From contig NZ_JAQYWB010000015.1 of the NCBI RefSeq assembly GCF_030145185.1, positions 26,241 through 90,240 of the forward strand: a stretch of 64,000 nucleotides of DNA, given 5' to 3'. This stretch comes from Desulfoluna sp. Its GTDB lineage: Bacteria; Desulfobacterota; Desulfobacteria; Desulfobacterales; Desulfolunaceae. The notes under the pieces are model-generated. The model did no database searches and was not told where the DNA came from. It saw nothing but the letters and a program-made list of their open reading frames with translations. Every line of letters begins with the position of its first letter. Positions within the stretch are counted from its first letter, which is position 1. The position numbers and the translations under genes were made by a program. Below, piece after piece: positions 17,881-26,920 of this stretch.

Positions 17881-17984
17881 CACGGGCGAAGCCCGTCAGC
17901 GAATGCGATCATCCCGAGGAACGAGGGATGGGAGCATTCGCAACCCGCTTTCGAGGTGGCTCACCTCGCCGCCGGAGGCATGTG
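17881..17984. repeat. Dispersed palindromic repeat, copy 6 (variant with extra hairpins)
   Basis: Starts with a hairpin ACGGGC-GAA-GCCCGT, then GCGAATGC ... GCATTCGC around CCCGAGGAACGAG. It ends with ACCCGCTTTCGAGGTGGC and TCACCTCGCCGCCGGAGGC. It lies 2 bp after the stop codon of the DUF2491 gene. Confidence 0.8.
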
Positions 17985-17986
17985 TT

Positions 17987-18694
17987 CTAATATTTTACGG
18001 TGATGGACTCGGGGATCACATCAATGCCGGAGGAGAGCTCGATGAGGGCGGCTCCATCTGTGTGTTCTTCCCGGGAGATGAGGATGAACTCGGCCATCTC
18101 GCTCTCTTCATCGATCCAGCGTCCGTAGAGCATGGAGGCGTGGGTGACGGTGGCGGTGTTTTCGCCGAAGCGGTCCAGGTAGAGGGTCTCGGTGATTTCA
18201 GAAGGGGCGATGCGGCCTTCGCCGTCACCCCAGACCCGCTCGTAGGGGCGGCCCTCTTTGTCTTCAAAGGCGGGCAGGCCGATGTAGCCGTCGGCTTCAC
18301 CGATCCAGAAGTCCCATTCATCGGCGGACTCGGGGTATACTTCATCCAGGGCGGCGAAGAGACGGCACTCCTCGATGCCTTCGCCCACCACCACCTGAAG
18401 CACCGATTTCTGGTCGGGGTCGTCGGAGGACTCCAGGTAGAATCGATGCACAAGGGCCTCTCCCAGTTCCATGCGGCCGTAGGCAAACACCAGGGACTCG
18501 GCACCCGGCTTGGGCTGGGTGATCGCCTCCCCATGAATTAAAAACGGCGTCTGATCCAGCACCAGAGAGCTGCCCAAGTGAATCTGGAGGGGCAGTGAGG
18601 TGTCGATGGCCTCCCGTTTCCCCTGGGTCAAGGTCTCCTTGACGTCTTTCATCTTTTTTCCGGTCACGGCTTTCAATATGTTTAAGAATCCCAC
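17987..18694 (-). CDS. DUF2491 family protein (YjfK-like)
   Basis: A 235-residue soluble protein starting MGFLNILKAVTGKK. The body has the acidic, beta-rich character of DUF2491/YjfK proteins (GEGIEECRLFAALDEVYP, DEWDFWIGEADGYIG). Function is unknown; genes of this family occur beside PspA-like genes, as here, which supports an envelope-linked role. The start is GTG with an AAGGAG site 6 bases upstream. It follows the hybrid TAXI-domain gene by 52 bp on the same strand, so the two are likely cotranscribed. Confidence 0.75.
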   Translation of the reverse strand: MGFLNILKAVTGKKMKDVKETLTQGKREAIDTSLPLQIHLGSSLVLDQTPFLIHGEAITQPKPGAESLVFAYGRMELGEALVHRFYLESSDDPDQKSVLQVVVGEGIEECRLFAALDEVYPESADEWDFWIGEADGYIGLPAFEDKEGRPYERVWGDGEGRIAPSEITETLYLDRFGENTATVTHASMLYGRWIDEESEMAEFILISREEHTDGAALIELSSGIDVIPESITVKY

Positions 18695-18746
18695 GCATCT
18701 CTCCTTTATTTAAAAAAAAGCGACCCACCGAAGGCAGGTTTTGGGG

Positions 18747-20465
18747 TTAACGGGTCAACCCGTTGGTCCGATTTCGGATGATGGGTTTACTCTCCATGAT
18801 GGCGTAGGAGAGGGCATCCAGGGCTTCGGAGCCGTATTTCCTGGCCCAGTCGGTGCGGACCACGAGGACGGCAGAGACGGCGATGCTTTCCACGTCACTG
18901 CCCAGGAGAAATCCTTTCTGGAGGCCGGGGTAGGTGCGCGCCGGGATGGTGACGAACTGGTAGATGCGGTTTCCGCGGGTGTCTCGGGCGTCGTTAAAGT
19001 CCCAGTCGTTGACCTCGACGAGGCGGATTTTTTTGGTTCTTTTGGCTTCGTCTTCCGCTTTGTTCAGGAGGCTTGAGTTGAGGCCGGAGACGAACATCAT
19101 GACGGCGTTGGGGTCTTCCATGACCCGCGTGAGGGCGCTCTCATAGCTCGCGTGGCGGGTTTTGATCTTTCGGTAGCTTTCGTCCTGGAGGCAGAGGCCT
19201 TCCCAGGTCATGGCGGTGCCGGAGCCTTCAGGCCCGATGAAGAGGATGTGGGTGCCGCCGGGCTTGATGTCCTGGACGCTCTGGATACCCGATTCCCGGT
19301 TGGCGATCATCTGGGTCACCTCGGGGTAGAGGGCCACCTGTTCTGAGGCGGTCAAGGGCGTGTTGGGGTAGGTGCGCCGGTAGACCTGAAAGGCATCAGA
19401 TTGCACGATGGCGGCGTCTACCTTGTGGTTGGCCAGGAGGCGCAGGTTTTCCATGGACCCTGCCGTGGTGCGGATACGGATATCCACAGACGGGGTCGCC
19501 TGTTTTATCAGGTTGCCGAAATAGGTGTAGTTTCCGCCGGAAGAGGCCGTGGCCAGGGTAAATTCGGGTTTGGAGGCTTTTTTGTCGGCCATGGCCGTGG
19601 CGGCGAGGGCCACTTCCGGGGGCATGCCTTCGGGGAGGTAGTCGGCCTGGACCGGGGTCCCTTCAAGGGTGGCCACCTTGGCATCGAGTTCGGTGAGTTT
19701 GGCTTTTAAGGAGGTGTCGTCTTCGGCCAGGCGGTTGGCTTCCTGTCGCCACTCTTGGTAGCCGGGGTCATTGGCGTGGTGGTAGCCCATGGCGTACGAG
19801 TTTCGGCTTCCCAGGTTGTCTAAGACCATCCACCAGACCATGGCGTCCCACATGCCGAAACGGGGCCGGCTGCGGTAGGCGTAGCCTGGGGCTGTCCACC
19901 CGCGTCCCCTGTAGTAGCTGTCCCGGCGCTGGTAGTGGGTCTGGTAGTTAAAATCGCCCTGTTTTTTGGCTTTCGAATAGATGGGATTCGAGTTGTAGGA
20001 GCGTTTTTCTGAGGTCGTATTGGGTTGCTTGAACTTGCCGGTCTCTTTCTGATGGGCGGCGTAGGAGGACGCGGCCTTTTTTTTCTTCAGGGCCGTGGCG
20101 TTTTTTTTGTCAAAGGAGGAGGCCCCGGAGAAGGATTTTCCCGTTTTTGAGCCGGGTTTGCTGTAGCCCTTGGAGGTGGCGTTCTTCGGGTTGCCGGTGG
20201 CGGTACCTGTGGCCTTTTTATCCGTTCCCGGTTTGGCGTAGCCGGAGGATTTTTTCGTTTTTCCGAAGAGCCCCCCGCCGTTTCGCTGGCCCCACACATT
20301 TTTGCTGGGGCTTGTTTTTTTACTCCAGCTTTTGGAGCTTCGTTTAAAAGAAGAACGTCGGGATCTTCTGGCATCGGCATCGCTTGCGGAAAAGGAGACC
20401 ACAAGCACGAGAAGCAGGAGAATGGTGAATCGGGAGAGAAATCTGGGTGTCATCTTAAAATTCAT
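18747..20465 (-). CDS. Exported hybrid protein: basic low-complexity region plus TAXI-type solute-binding domain
   Basis: A 572-residue protein with a signal peptide (about residues 1-32, ending SASDADA). Next comes a highly basic Ser/Lys/Gly/Tyr-rich segment (about 33-210), a Trp/Tyr-rich patch (MWDAMVWWMVLDNLGS), and a short coiled coil (about 255-290, EANRLAEDDTSLKAKLTEL). The last 250 residues are a TAXI-family TRAP solute-binding domain (TLATASSGGNYTYFGNL, TTAGSMENLRLLANHKVDAA). Normal TAXI receptors are about 320 residues and lack this extension. No TRAP membrane subunit is adjacent. Role unknown; a surface-anchored sensor or scaffold in the PspA/DUF2491 cluster is my inference. Start at the ATG before MNFKMTPRF. 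Confidence 0.75.
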   Translation of the reverse strand: MNFKMTPRFLSRFTILLLLVLVVSFSASDADARRSRRSSFKRSSKSWSKKTSPSKNVWGQRNGGGLFGKTKKSSGYAKPGTDKKATGTATGNPKNATSKGYSKPGSKTGKSFSGASSFDKKNATALKKKKAASSYAAHQKETGKFKQPNTTSEKRSYNSNPIYSKAKKQGDFNYQTHYQRRDSYYRGRGWTAPGYAYRSRPRFGMWDAMVWWMVLDNLGSRNSYAMGYHHANDPGYQEWRQEANRLAEDDTSLKAKLTELDAKVATLEGTPVQADYLPEGMPPEVALAATAMADKKASKPEFTLATASSGGNYTYFGNLIKQATPSVDIRIRTTAGSMENLRLLANHKVDAAIVQSDAFQVYRRTYPNTPLTASEQVALYPEVTQMIANRESGIQSVQDIKPGGTHILFIGPEGSGTAMTWEGLCLQDESYRKIKTRHASYESALTRVMEDPNAVMMFVSGLNSSLLNKAEDEAKRTKKIRLVEVNDWDFNDARDTRGNRIYQFVTIPARTYPGLQKGFLLGSDVESIAVSAVLVVRTDWARKYGSEALDALSYAIMESKPIIRNRTNGLTR

Positions 20466-20640
20466 AGAAGCCCTTATGGTGCCCTCAAGTGTGTGAAACA
20501 TGTTTTTTCGCGTGCCGGGTTCCAAAGGCCGCAGGACGGCCTTCGGATCTCGCCGAAAGATCAAACTTATGTATAGTTTGGGGGGTTGTCAACGCCGGAT
20601 GGGTTTTGGGAGAGGACCCTCCACCGGAGAGAAACCGGTG

Positions 20641-20673
20641 AAAAAAAGCCCCCGGCGGCAAGGGCGGGGGGGC
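20641..20673 (-). terminator. Rho-independent terminator after the DctP-like gene
   Basis: On the minus strand a GCCCCC...GGGGGC stem is followed by seven T. It lies between the DctP-like gene and the hybrid TAXI gene, so these are probably separate or only partly coupled transcripts. Confidence 0.75.
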
Positions 20674-20735
20674 AAGGTATTGAAACGTCATGTAAATCGA
20701 TCCAGGATGATCGCTTTATGCCCCGGAGAGGCCTG

Positions 20736-21602
20736 CTATCGCCAGTGGATGGCGTCAAGGACTCGGGTGATGGGGCCTCGGCCACCCAGGAGGTCATAGA
20801 ATTCGGGCCAGATCCAGGCCTGGATCTGGTCGTTGGTGAGGACTGGGCGGGTGCGGGCTTCTTCCCGATTGATGGGTTTTAGAGCCTGCATGAGCAGGAC
20901 GTATTGCTGGGCCTCTTTGCCGGCATTGACGAGAAGGGCCTGGTGCTCCGGGCTGAATCGCCGCCATGAGGCCCCACCGATGACAAAGGGGTTCATGCAG
21001 TAATAGTGATAGAGGGGCAGGCCCCTGTCACGGGAAGCGATCCGTGATTCAACGGAGGGGTCCGGTCCCGCGTCCCATTCTGCAAAGGCGGCGGAGACAA
21101 CGAGATCCCGGATTTGTTCAGGGTTTTGTGGGAGGGGGCCGGGAGCGTAGACGGTGCGGACGCCGGAATAGGACCATCCCAGGATGCGGAAATCGGCTTT
21201 TTTGAGGCACCGGTCGTTCCAATAGCGACCGATGCTGCCGGTGGTGGCTTTGACGGCTTCTTCATGGGATTCCACGAGGCCGGGAAGGGCCAGGGTGCCG
21301 AGCTCTTCTACCGCCGAGACAGCGTTGCCTGTCGAGACGGTGACCGCGGCGAGGTTCCCTTCCCGAAGGTGATCCAGCAGCTCAAGATCGTTGCCAAAGG
21401 CGCCGTCGGCAAAGAGTGAGACATGGATTTCATCATGGGACAGGGTCTCGACGATGGTTTTGAATCGGCGGGCAAAGAGCCCCTGGTCAGATGCCAGGGA
21501 GGGACTCATACCGATGCGGAGGATCTGTTTTGCCGAGGCGTGGGTTGCCGGACAGGCCAGGGTGAAAAAGATGATGATTGCCATGGAAATTTGTTTCAGC
21601 AT
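20736..21602 (-). CDS. TRAP-type DctP-like periplasmic solute-binding protein
   Basis: A 288-residue protein with a signal peptide (MLKQISMAIIIFF ... THASA). Fold-typical DctP features follow: an early RIGMSPSLASDQ strand, GNLAAVTVSTGNAV, LGWSYSGVRTVYAPGPL, and a C-terminal helix with Gln- and Trp-containing turns. It is shorter than the usual 320-340 residues. No DctQ or DctM genes are nearby, and the next genes on the strand are the TAXI-hybrid, DUF2491 and PspA-like genes, suggesting a sensor role rather than ordinary transport (inference). Confidence 0.8.
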   Translation of the reverse strand: MLKQISMAIIIFFTLACPATHASAKQILRIGMSPSLASDQGLFARRFKTIVETLSHDEIHVSLFADGAFGNDLELLDHLREGNLAAVTVSTGNAVSAVEELGTLALPGLVESHEEAVKATTGSIGRYWNDRCLKKADFRILGWSYSGVRTVYAPGPLPQNPEQIRDLVVSAAFAEWDAGPDPSVESRIASRDRGLPLYHYYCMNPFVIGGASWRRFSPEHQALLVNAGKEAQQYVLLMQALKPINREEARTRPVLTNDQIQAWIWPEFYDLLGGRGPITRVLDAIHWR

Positions 21603-22114
21603 AGGGACACCTCATGTGGCATGAGTCGGGATACCCGGCGTGGAAAATTATATAGGATCGTCTGGTGTTAGAGTCGCGCCTGCGCGGTCATCTTTTCAAG
21701 ACATCCGTTTGTCGATTATGATAAGCGAGTGGTCGTTTTTTTGATAAGAATTTTTTTTGATTATTATAAGAAAAATTGAACGACGTGTTTGAGTACCAGA
21801 AAGAACTCGGCTTGAAAAGGAGGCTTTTTTGGATCGGAGGCCTTGAAATACAGGGTTTTTCGATGGGTCAGTAGGGAAGGTGGCTAAAATGAAATGTTAC
21901 TTTAGGGGGTTAAGCGGGGCGGAGAAGGAGGGGGTTGAAAGCAATATTACATAAAATATATTCTAAAAAACGTTGTTCAGATTTCGGGCTATTTTATCAT
22001 GAGGGAAAGGGACCTCTCCGGCCCCTTTCCCACGCAGCAAGATCTCCCCTGGGCAGTGGCCTGCCCAGGGACGATTTATTTTTTTTTGTTTCGGCATTGC
22101 CGGGGCCGTAAGGT
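21603..22114. other. AT-rich intergenic region with two hairpins
   Basis: No gene seen. It holds the probable promoter of the DctP-like gene in the T-rich stretch 21715-21780. Two strong hairpins at 22003-22031 and 22047-22070 lie just beyond the stop of the leftward RND gene. Confidence 0.5.
22003..22070. terminator. Paired hairpins downstream of the RND exporter gene
   Basis: GGGAAAGGG/CCCTTTCCC at 22003-22031, and a perfect 10-bp stem CCCTGGGCAG/CTGCCCAGGG at 22047-22070. The T-run lies on the plus strand (22075 onward). A terminator role for the minus-strand gene is therefore uncertain, but hairpin stabilisation of the mRNA end is plausible. Confidence 0.45.
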
Positions 22115-24631
22115 TTAGGCTTTGCCCGGCCCGAAGGGCCTCAATACGAGGATCAACTTAGGCAGGAGCGTCAGGGAAGAGATCAGGGCAATGGCCATGG
22201 CGAGGCCGGTGAGCAGCCCGAAGAGAATGCTCGGGATGAAGTTGGAGAGGATCAAAATGGAGAACCCGGTGATGATGGTGATGGAGGTAAAGTACATGGC
22301 GTGGCCGATGGAGCCGTGGCAGCGGTGCAGGGTGGCCATGTAGTCTCCGTCTCTTTTCAATTCGTCGCGGAAACGGTGGATGTAGTGGATGGTGTCATCC
22401 ACGGCAATGCCCACGCTGATGGCGGCGATGGTGATGGTCATCATATCCAGGGGGATCCCGATCCACCCCATGAGTCCCAGCACCATGCCGATGGACAGGA
22501 TGTTGGGGAGCAGGGCGATCAGGGCAATGACGGGGGAGCGAAAGAGGATCAGAAACATGCAGGCCAGCGCGATCAGCACAATGCCCAGGGTCAGGATCTG
22601 AGAAGAGAAGAGGCTCTGGAGCATGTTGTTGTAAAGCACCAGCATGCCATTGAGTTTCAGGTTTTCGGGTTTCAGCCCCACCTCTTCCAGGAGTCCTTTT
22701 TTCACTTTTTTCAGGAAGTCGTCGCGCCGGAGATCGGGGGCGGAGTCTTTGATACGGATGGAGAAGTGGGCTTCATTGTGTTCGACGGAGACGTAGGGTT
22801 TCAGGAGAAGCTCACGGTACTGATCGGGGATTTCACTGTAGAGAAGGGCCAGGGCAAAGTTATCCAGGGGCTTGCCGTCGTTGAGTTTTTCGGCGATCCG
22901 GGTCATGGAGGCCAGGGAGAGGACCTTGCCGGTTTCAGGCAGAGTCTCCAGATAGGCGTGGGTTTTTTCGACCAGGGCCACTTTGTCTTCGGTGAACCAG
23001 TATTTATCCCCGGTTTCGATTTCGTCAAACTCTTCGAAATCCGAGAAGTCATCGCTCTCTTCTCCTGGGGCCATCTCGTCGCCGAGAGCCGTCAGGGGCG
23101 CCACGGGGACCGGGTCAAAGGTGATGACCACGTCCAGGGGCGTGGTGCCGCCCAGGTGGTCATCGATGAGCTTCATGCCCTGGTAGATCTCGGTGGATTT
23201 TTTGAAGTAGTCGATGAAGCTGTTTTCCACCTGGAGCCGCATCATGCCTGTGAGGCAGAAGAGAACAGCCAGAACCGAGGCGACGAGGATCCCTTTTCCG
23301 TGTTTTTCGGTGAAGCTGCCGAGGAGCTCAGGCAGGGGGAACCGGAGGGTCAGGCGTTTGGGTGCCGGGCCTTTGGGGATCAGCACCAGCAGGGCGGGCA
23401 GCAGGACAAAGGTGACGCACAGGGAGACCACGATGCCTGCGCTCATCATCCACCCAAAGGTGATAACAGGCAGAATCCCGCTGTAGAGGAGGGACCCGAA
23501 GCCGGCGATGGTGGTCAGGGAGGCAAAGAGGCAGGGGGTGGCCATAAGGGCTGTGGTCCTCGCCGTCAGGTCCAGCTGGCTCCAGTCCGGGTTTGCTTTG
23601 TGAAGCTCCCGGTGGCGCACGATGAGGTGAATGGCGATGGCCATGGTGATGATGAGCTGCAGGGAGATGAAGTTCGACGAGATGACCGTTACCTCCCATC
23701 CCATGAATCCCAGGATGCCCGACATGTGGATCACCGAGATAAAGCAGCAGAGCATGGGCAGGATGATCCAGCGGACCTGGCCAAAGATGAGGCCCAGGGT
23801 GACGACGAGAAAAAGGGCCATGCCGCCGCCAAAGAGGCGGATGTCATTTTTGATGAAGGTGATGAGGTCGTCGGCGATCATGGTGACCCCGCCGAGGAAG
23901 AGGTCTGCCTTGTCCCGGTGGGTGTCCATGATGGCACGCACGACGCCGATGTCATGATGTCTTTCGCTTCGGGCCTCTTCCCGGTATTGCCAGAAGGTGG
24001 TCTCGGCTTTTTTCAACGCGGTTTTTTCTTCCGAGGTGAGGGCACGCTCACGGGAGAGATTTTTGAGGGTGTCCCTTTTGCCCAGCAGCTCCATGTATTT
24101 GTGATCGTATTTCAGGTTGATGATCACCGAAGTGAGGGTGCCTTCCGGGCTGACGAGGAGGTCCTTGTAGACGGGGTGGTGCAGGACCTCTTCTCTGGCC
24201 ATGACCTGATCAGTTTCCGGGGAGAGAAGGGTTCGGACGCCTGCGGTGAGCTCTTTGACGGGTCGGGGCGGGCTCTCCAGAAGGGGCACATCCAGGAGGG
24301 TGAGGACCGATTCCACCAGGCCCACCCCTTGAAGCTCTTTTTTAAGGGCCGTGATGTCGTCGTACACCGGCTGGGAGAAGAGGTCCCCTTTGGGTTTGTA
24401 GGCGATGATCAGGTAGTCCTGCTGGCCGAAGCGCTCGCTGAGCTGGCGGAAGTAGTTTAAGTCTTCGTCGTCGTCCAGGACCAGAGTCTCGGCCGAGGCA
24501 TCCAGCCGGAAGTCTTTCATCTCGTAGGCGAAAAAGAGCGTCAGGGCCGTCAGGAACAGCAGGGTGATGACGGGGCGCTTTAAAATGGTGCGGCGGTAAA
24601 TCCGTTCGATGAGGTGGTTGAATCGCTCCAT
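22115..24631 (-). CDS. RND superfamily (MMPL/HpnN-like) lipid exporter
   Basis: An 838-residue membrane protein with the duplicated RND layout. One helix near residue 20 is followed by a large periplasmic loop (about 45-260) and five helices (about 265-430). A second helix near 455, a second loop and five C-terminal helices (about 690-830) follow. The motif GIAVDDTIHYIHRFRDEL in the second half is characteristic of MMPL/HpnN-type transporters. An acidic stretch (DDFSDFEEFDEIE) lies in the second loop. An MlaC-like gene directly upstream points to lipid or hopanoid movement to the outer membrane (inference). No fusion or outer-membrane partner is present. Confidence 0.88.
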   Translation of the reverse strand: MERFNHLIERIYRRTILKRPVITLLFLTALTLFFAYEMKDFRLDASAETLVLDDDEDLNYFRQLSERFGQQDYLIIAYKPKGDLFSQPVYDDITALKKELQGVGLVESVLTLLDVPLLESPPRPVKELTAGVRTLLSPETDQVMAREEVLHHPVYKDLLVSPEGTLTSVIINLKYDHKYMELLGKRDTLKNLSRERALTSEEKTALKKAETTFWQYREEARSERHHDIGVVRAIMDTHRDKADLFLGGVTMIADDLITFIKNDIRLFGGGMALFLVVTLGLIFGQVRWIILPMLCCFISVIHMSGILGFMGWEVTVISSNFISLQLIITMAIAIHLIVRHRELHKANPDWSQLDLTARTTALMATPCLFASLTTIAGFGSLLYSGILPVITFGWMMSAGIVVSLCVTFVLLPALLVLIPKGPAPKRLTLRFPLPELLGSFTEKHGKGILVASVLAVLFCLTGMMRLQVENSFIDYFKKSTEIYQGMKLIDDHLGGTTPLDVVITFDPVPVAPLTALGDEMAPGEESDDFSDFEEFDEIETGDKYWFTEDKVALVEKTHAYLETLPETGKVLSLASMTRIAEKLNDGKPLDNFALALLYSEIPDQYRELLLKPYVSVEHNEAHFSIRIKDSAPDLRRDDFLKKVKKGLLEEVGLKPENLKLNGMLVLYNNMLQSLFSSQILTLGIVLIALACMFLILFRSPVIALIALLPNILSIGMVLGLMGWIGIPLDMMTITIAAISVGIAVDDTIHYIHRFRDELKRDGDYMATLHRCHGSIGHAMYFTSITIITGFSILILSNFIPSILFGLLTGLAMAIALISSLTLLPKLILVLRPFGPGKA

Positions 24632-24785
24632 GGAGATCAGGCCTTTTCAGGATGTGAATGAGGGCGTTGAGCCTCCGGTCGCCGTTTTTTTACACGGGCC
24701 GGGAACATGTCGAGTTGTGGTGTACCGGATCAGGGGAGAGGAGACACGCTGCCTGGCCCGCAGGTTGCAGGCTGCGTGGGGTGTC

Positions 24786-25373
24786 TTACACCTTGATATG
24801 GCTGAGTTTACTGATCAGCTCGTCAAAGCCTCCTTCGGCGAGGACTTGATTGAACTGGCTTTGGTAGGTTTTGACCAGGCTGACCCCCTGGAGTTCGATG
24901 TCGTAGATTTTCCAGCCCTGTTTGGACTTATAGAATTTATAGCTCATGGCGTATCGGGTCTCTTTGGAGATGAGCTCCGTGGGGATGATCGCTTTTTTGG
25001 GCTTGGTCTGCTGGACGGGCAGGATTTTGATCTCCTCGTTGGTGTAGAGGGAGAGTTTTTCCGAATAAGAGCTCTTCATCACATCGGTAAAAGTCGTGAT
25101 GAAGGTGTGCCTCTGTTTTTTGGTGAGGCCGGACCAGTTTTTTTTGCCCAGGGTGAGTTTGCCCATCAGGGAAAAATCAAAAATCGGAGAGATGTTCTCC
25201 ACGATCAGGGCCTTTTTTTTATCGATCTGGATGTCGGTTCGCTGCAGGGTAGAGAAGACAAAATCCAGTTTTCCTTTGAGCAGGGATTCCACGGAGTCTG
25301 TCCCTTCGGCGCCGACGGTCTGTACCAGCAGCAGGAAAAGGGCCAGGGTGGTCATCACTGTTTTTTTAATCAT
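24786..25373 (-). CDS. MlaC/Ttg2D/HpnM-family periplasmic lipid-binding protein
   Basis: A 195-residue exported protein (signal peptide MIKKTVMTTLALFLLLVQTVGA) of the toluene-tolerance/MlaC family. Supporting segments are FDFSLMGKLTLGKKNW, TFITTFTDVMKSSYSEKL, and a C-terminal WKIYDIELQGVSLVKTYQSQF that is highly typical of MlaC. It carries lipids across the periplasm. The ATG at 25373 with an ideal GGAGG 6 bases upstream is preferred over an upstream in-frame ATG. It is followed 154 bp later by the RND exporter, the pairing seen in HpnM-HpnN systems. The Mla ABC genes are absent here. Confidence 0.9.
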   Translation of the reverse strand: MIKKTVMTTLALFLLLVQTVGAEGTDSVESLLKGKLDFVFSTLQRTDIQIDKKKALIVENISPIFDFSLMGKLTLGKKNWSGLTKKQRHTFITTFTDVMKSSYSEKLSLYTNEEIKILPVQQTKPKKAIIPTELISKETRYAMSYKFYKSKQGWKIYDIELQGVSLVKTYQSQFNQVLAEGGFDELISKLSHIKV

Positions 25374-26733
<1,360 letters not shown>

Positions 26734-26920
26734 ATTGTGATGGATTAGCTGTTCATCCTGTGATAATTTTGTTTATTGTCATTTACAGATATATCATTCT
26801 TGTCCTTAGAGCTAGTTGGGCGCAACGCCCGATGTCAGGGGAGAGGGGCCCGGTCTCCTTGTAATCCTGCCGCGAATCCATCTTATCATGATCGCGCACA
26901 GAGTCTTTTCAGGGGTGTTC

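Noticed and set aside
22301..24460. 719-codon plus-strand open frame
   Set aside because: Lies antisense to the RND exporter; its product is an improbable His/Gly/Asp/Gln-rich sequence, while the minus strand shows clear family motifs.
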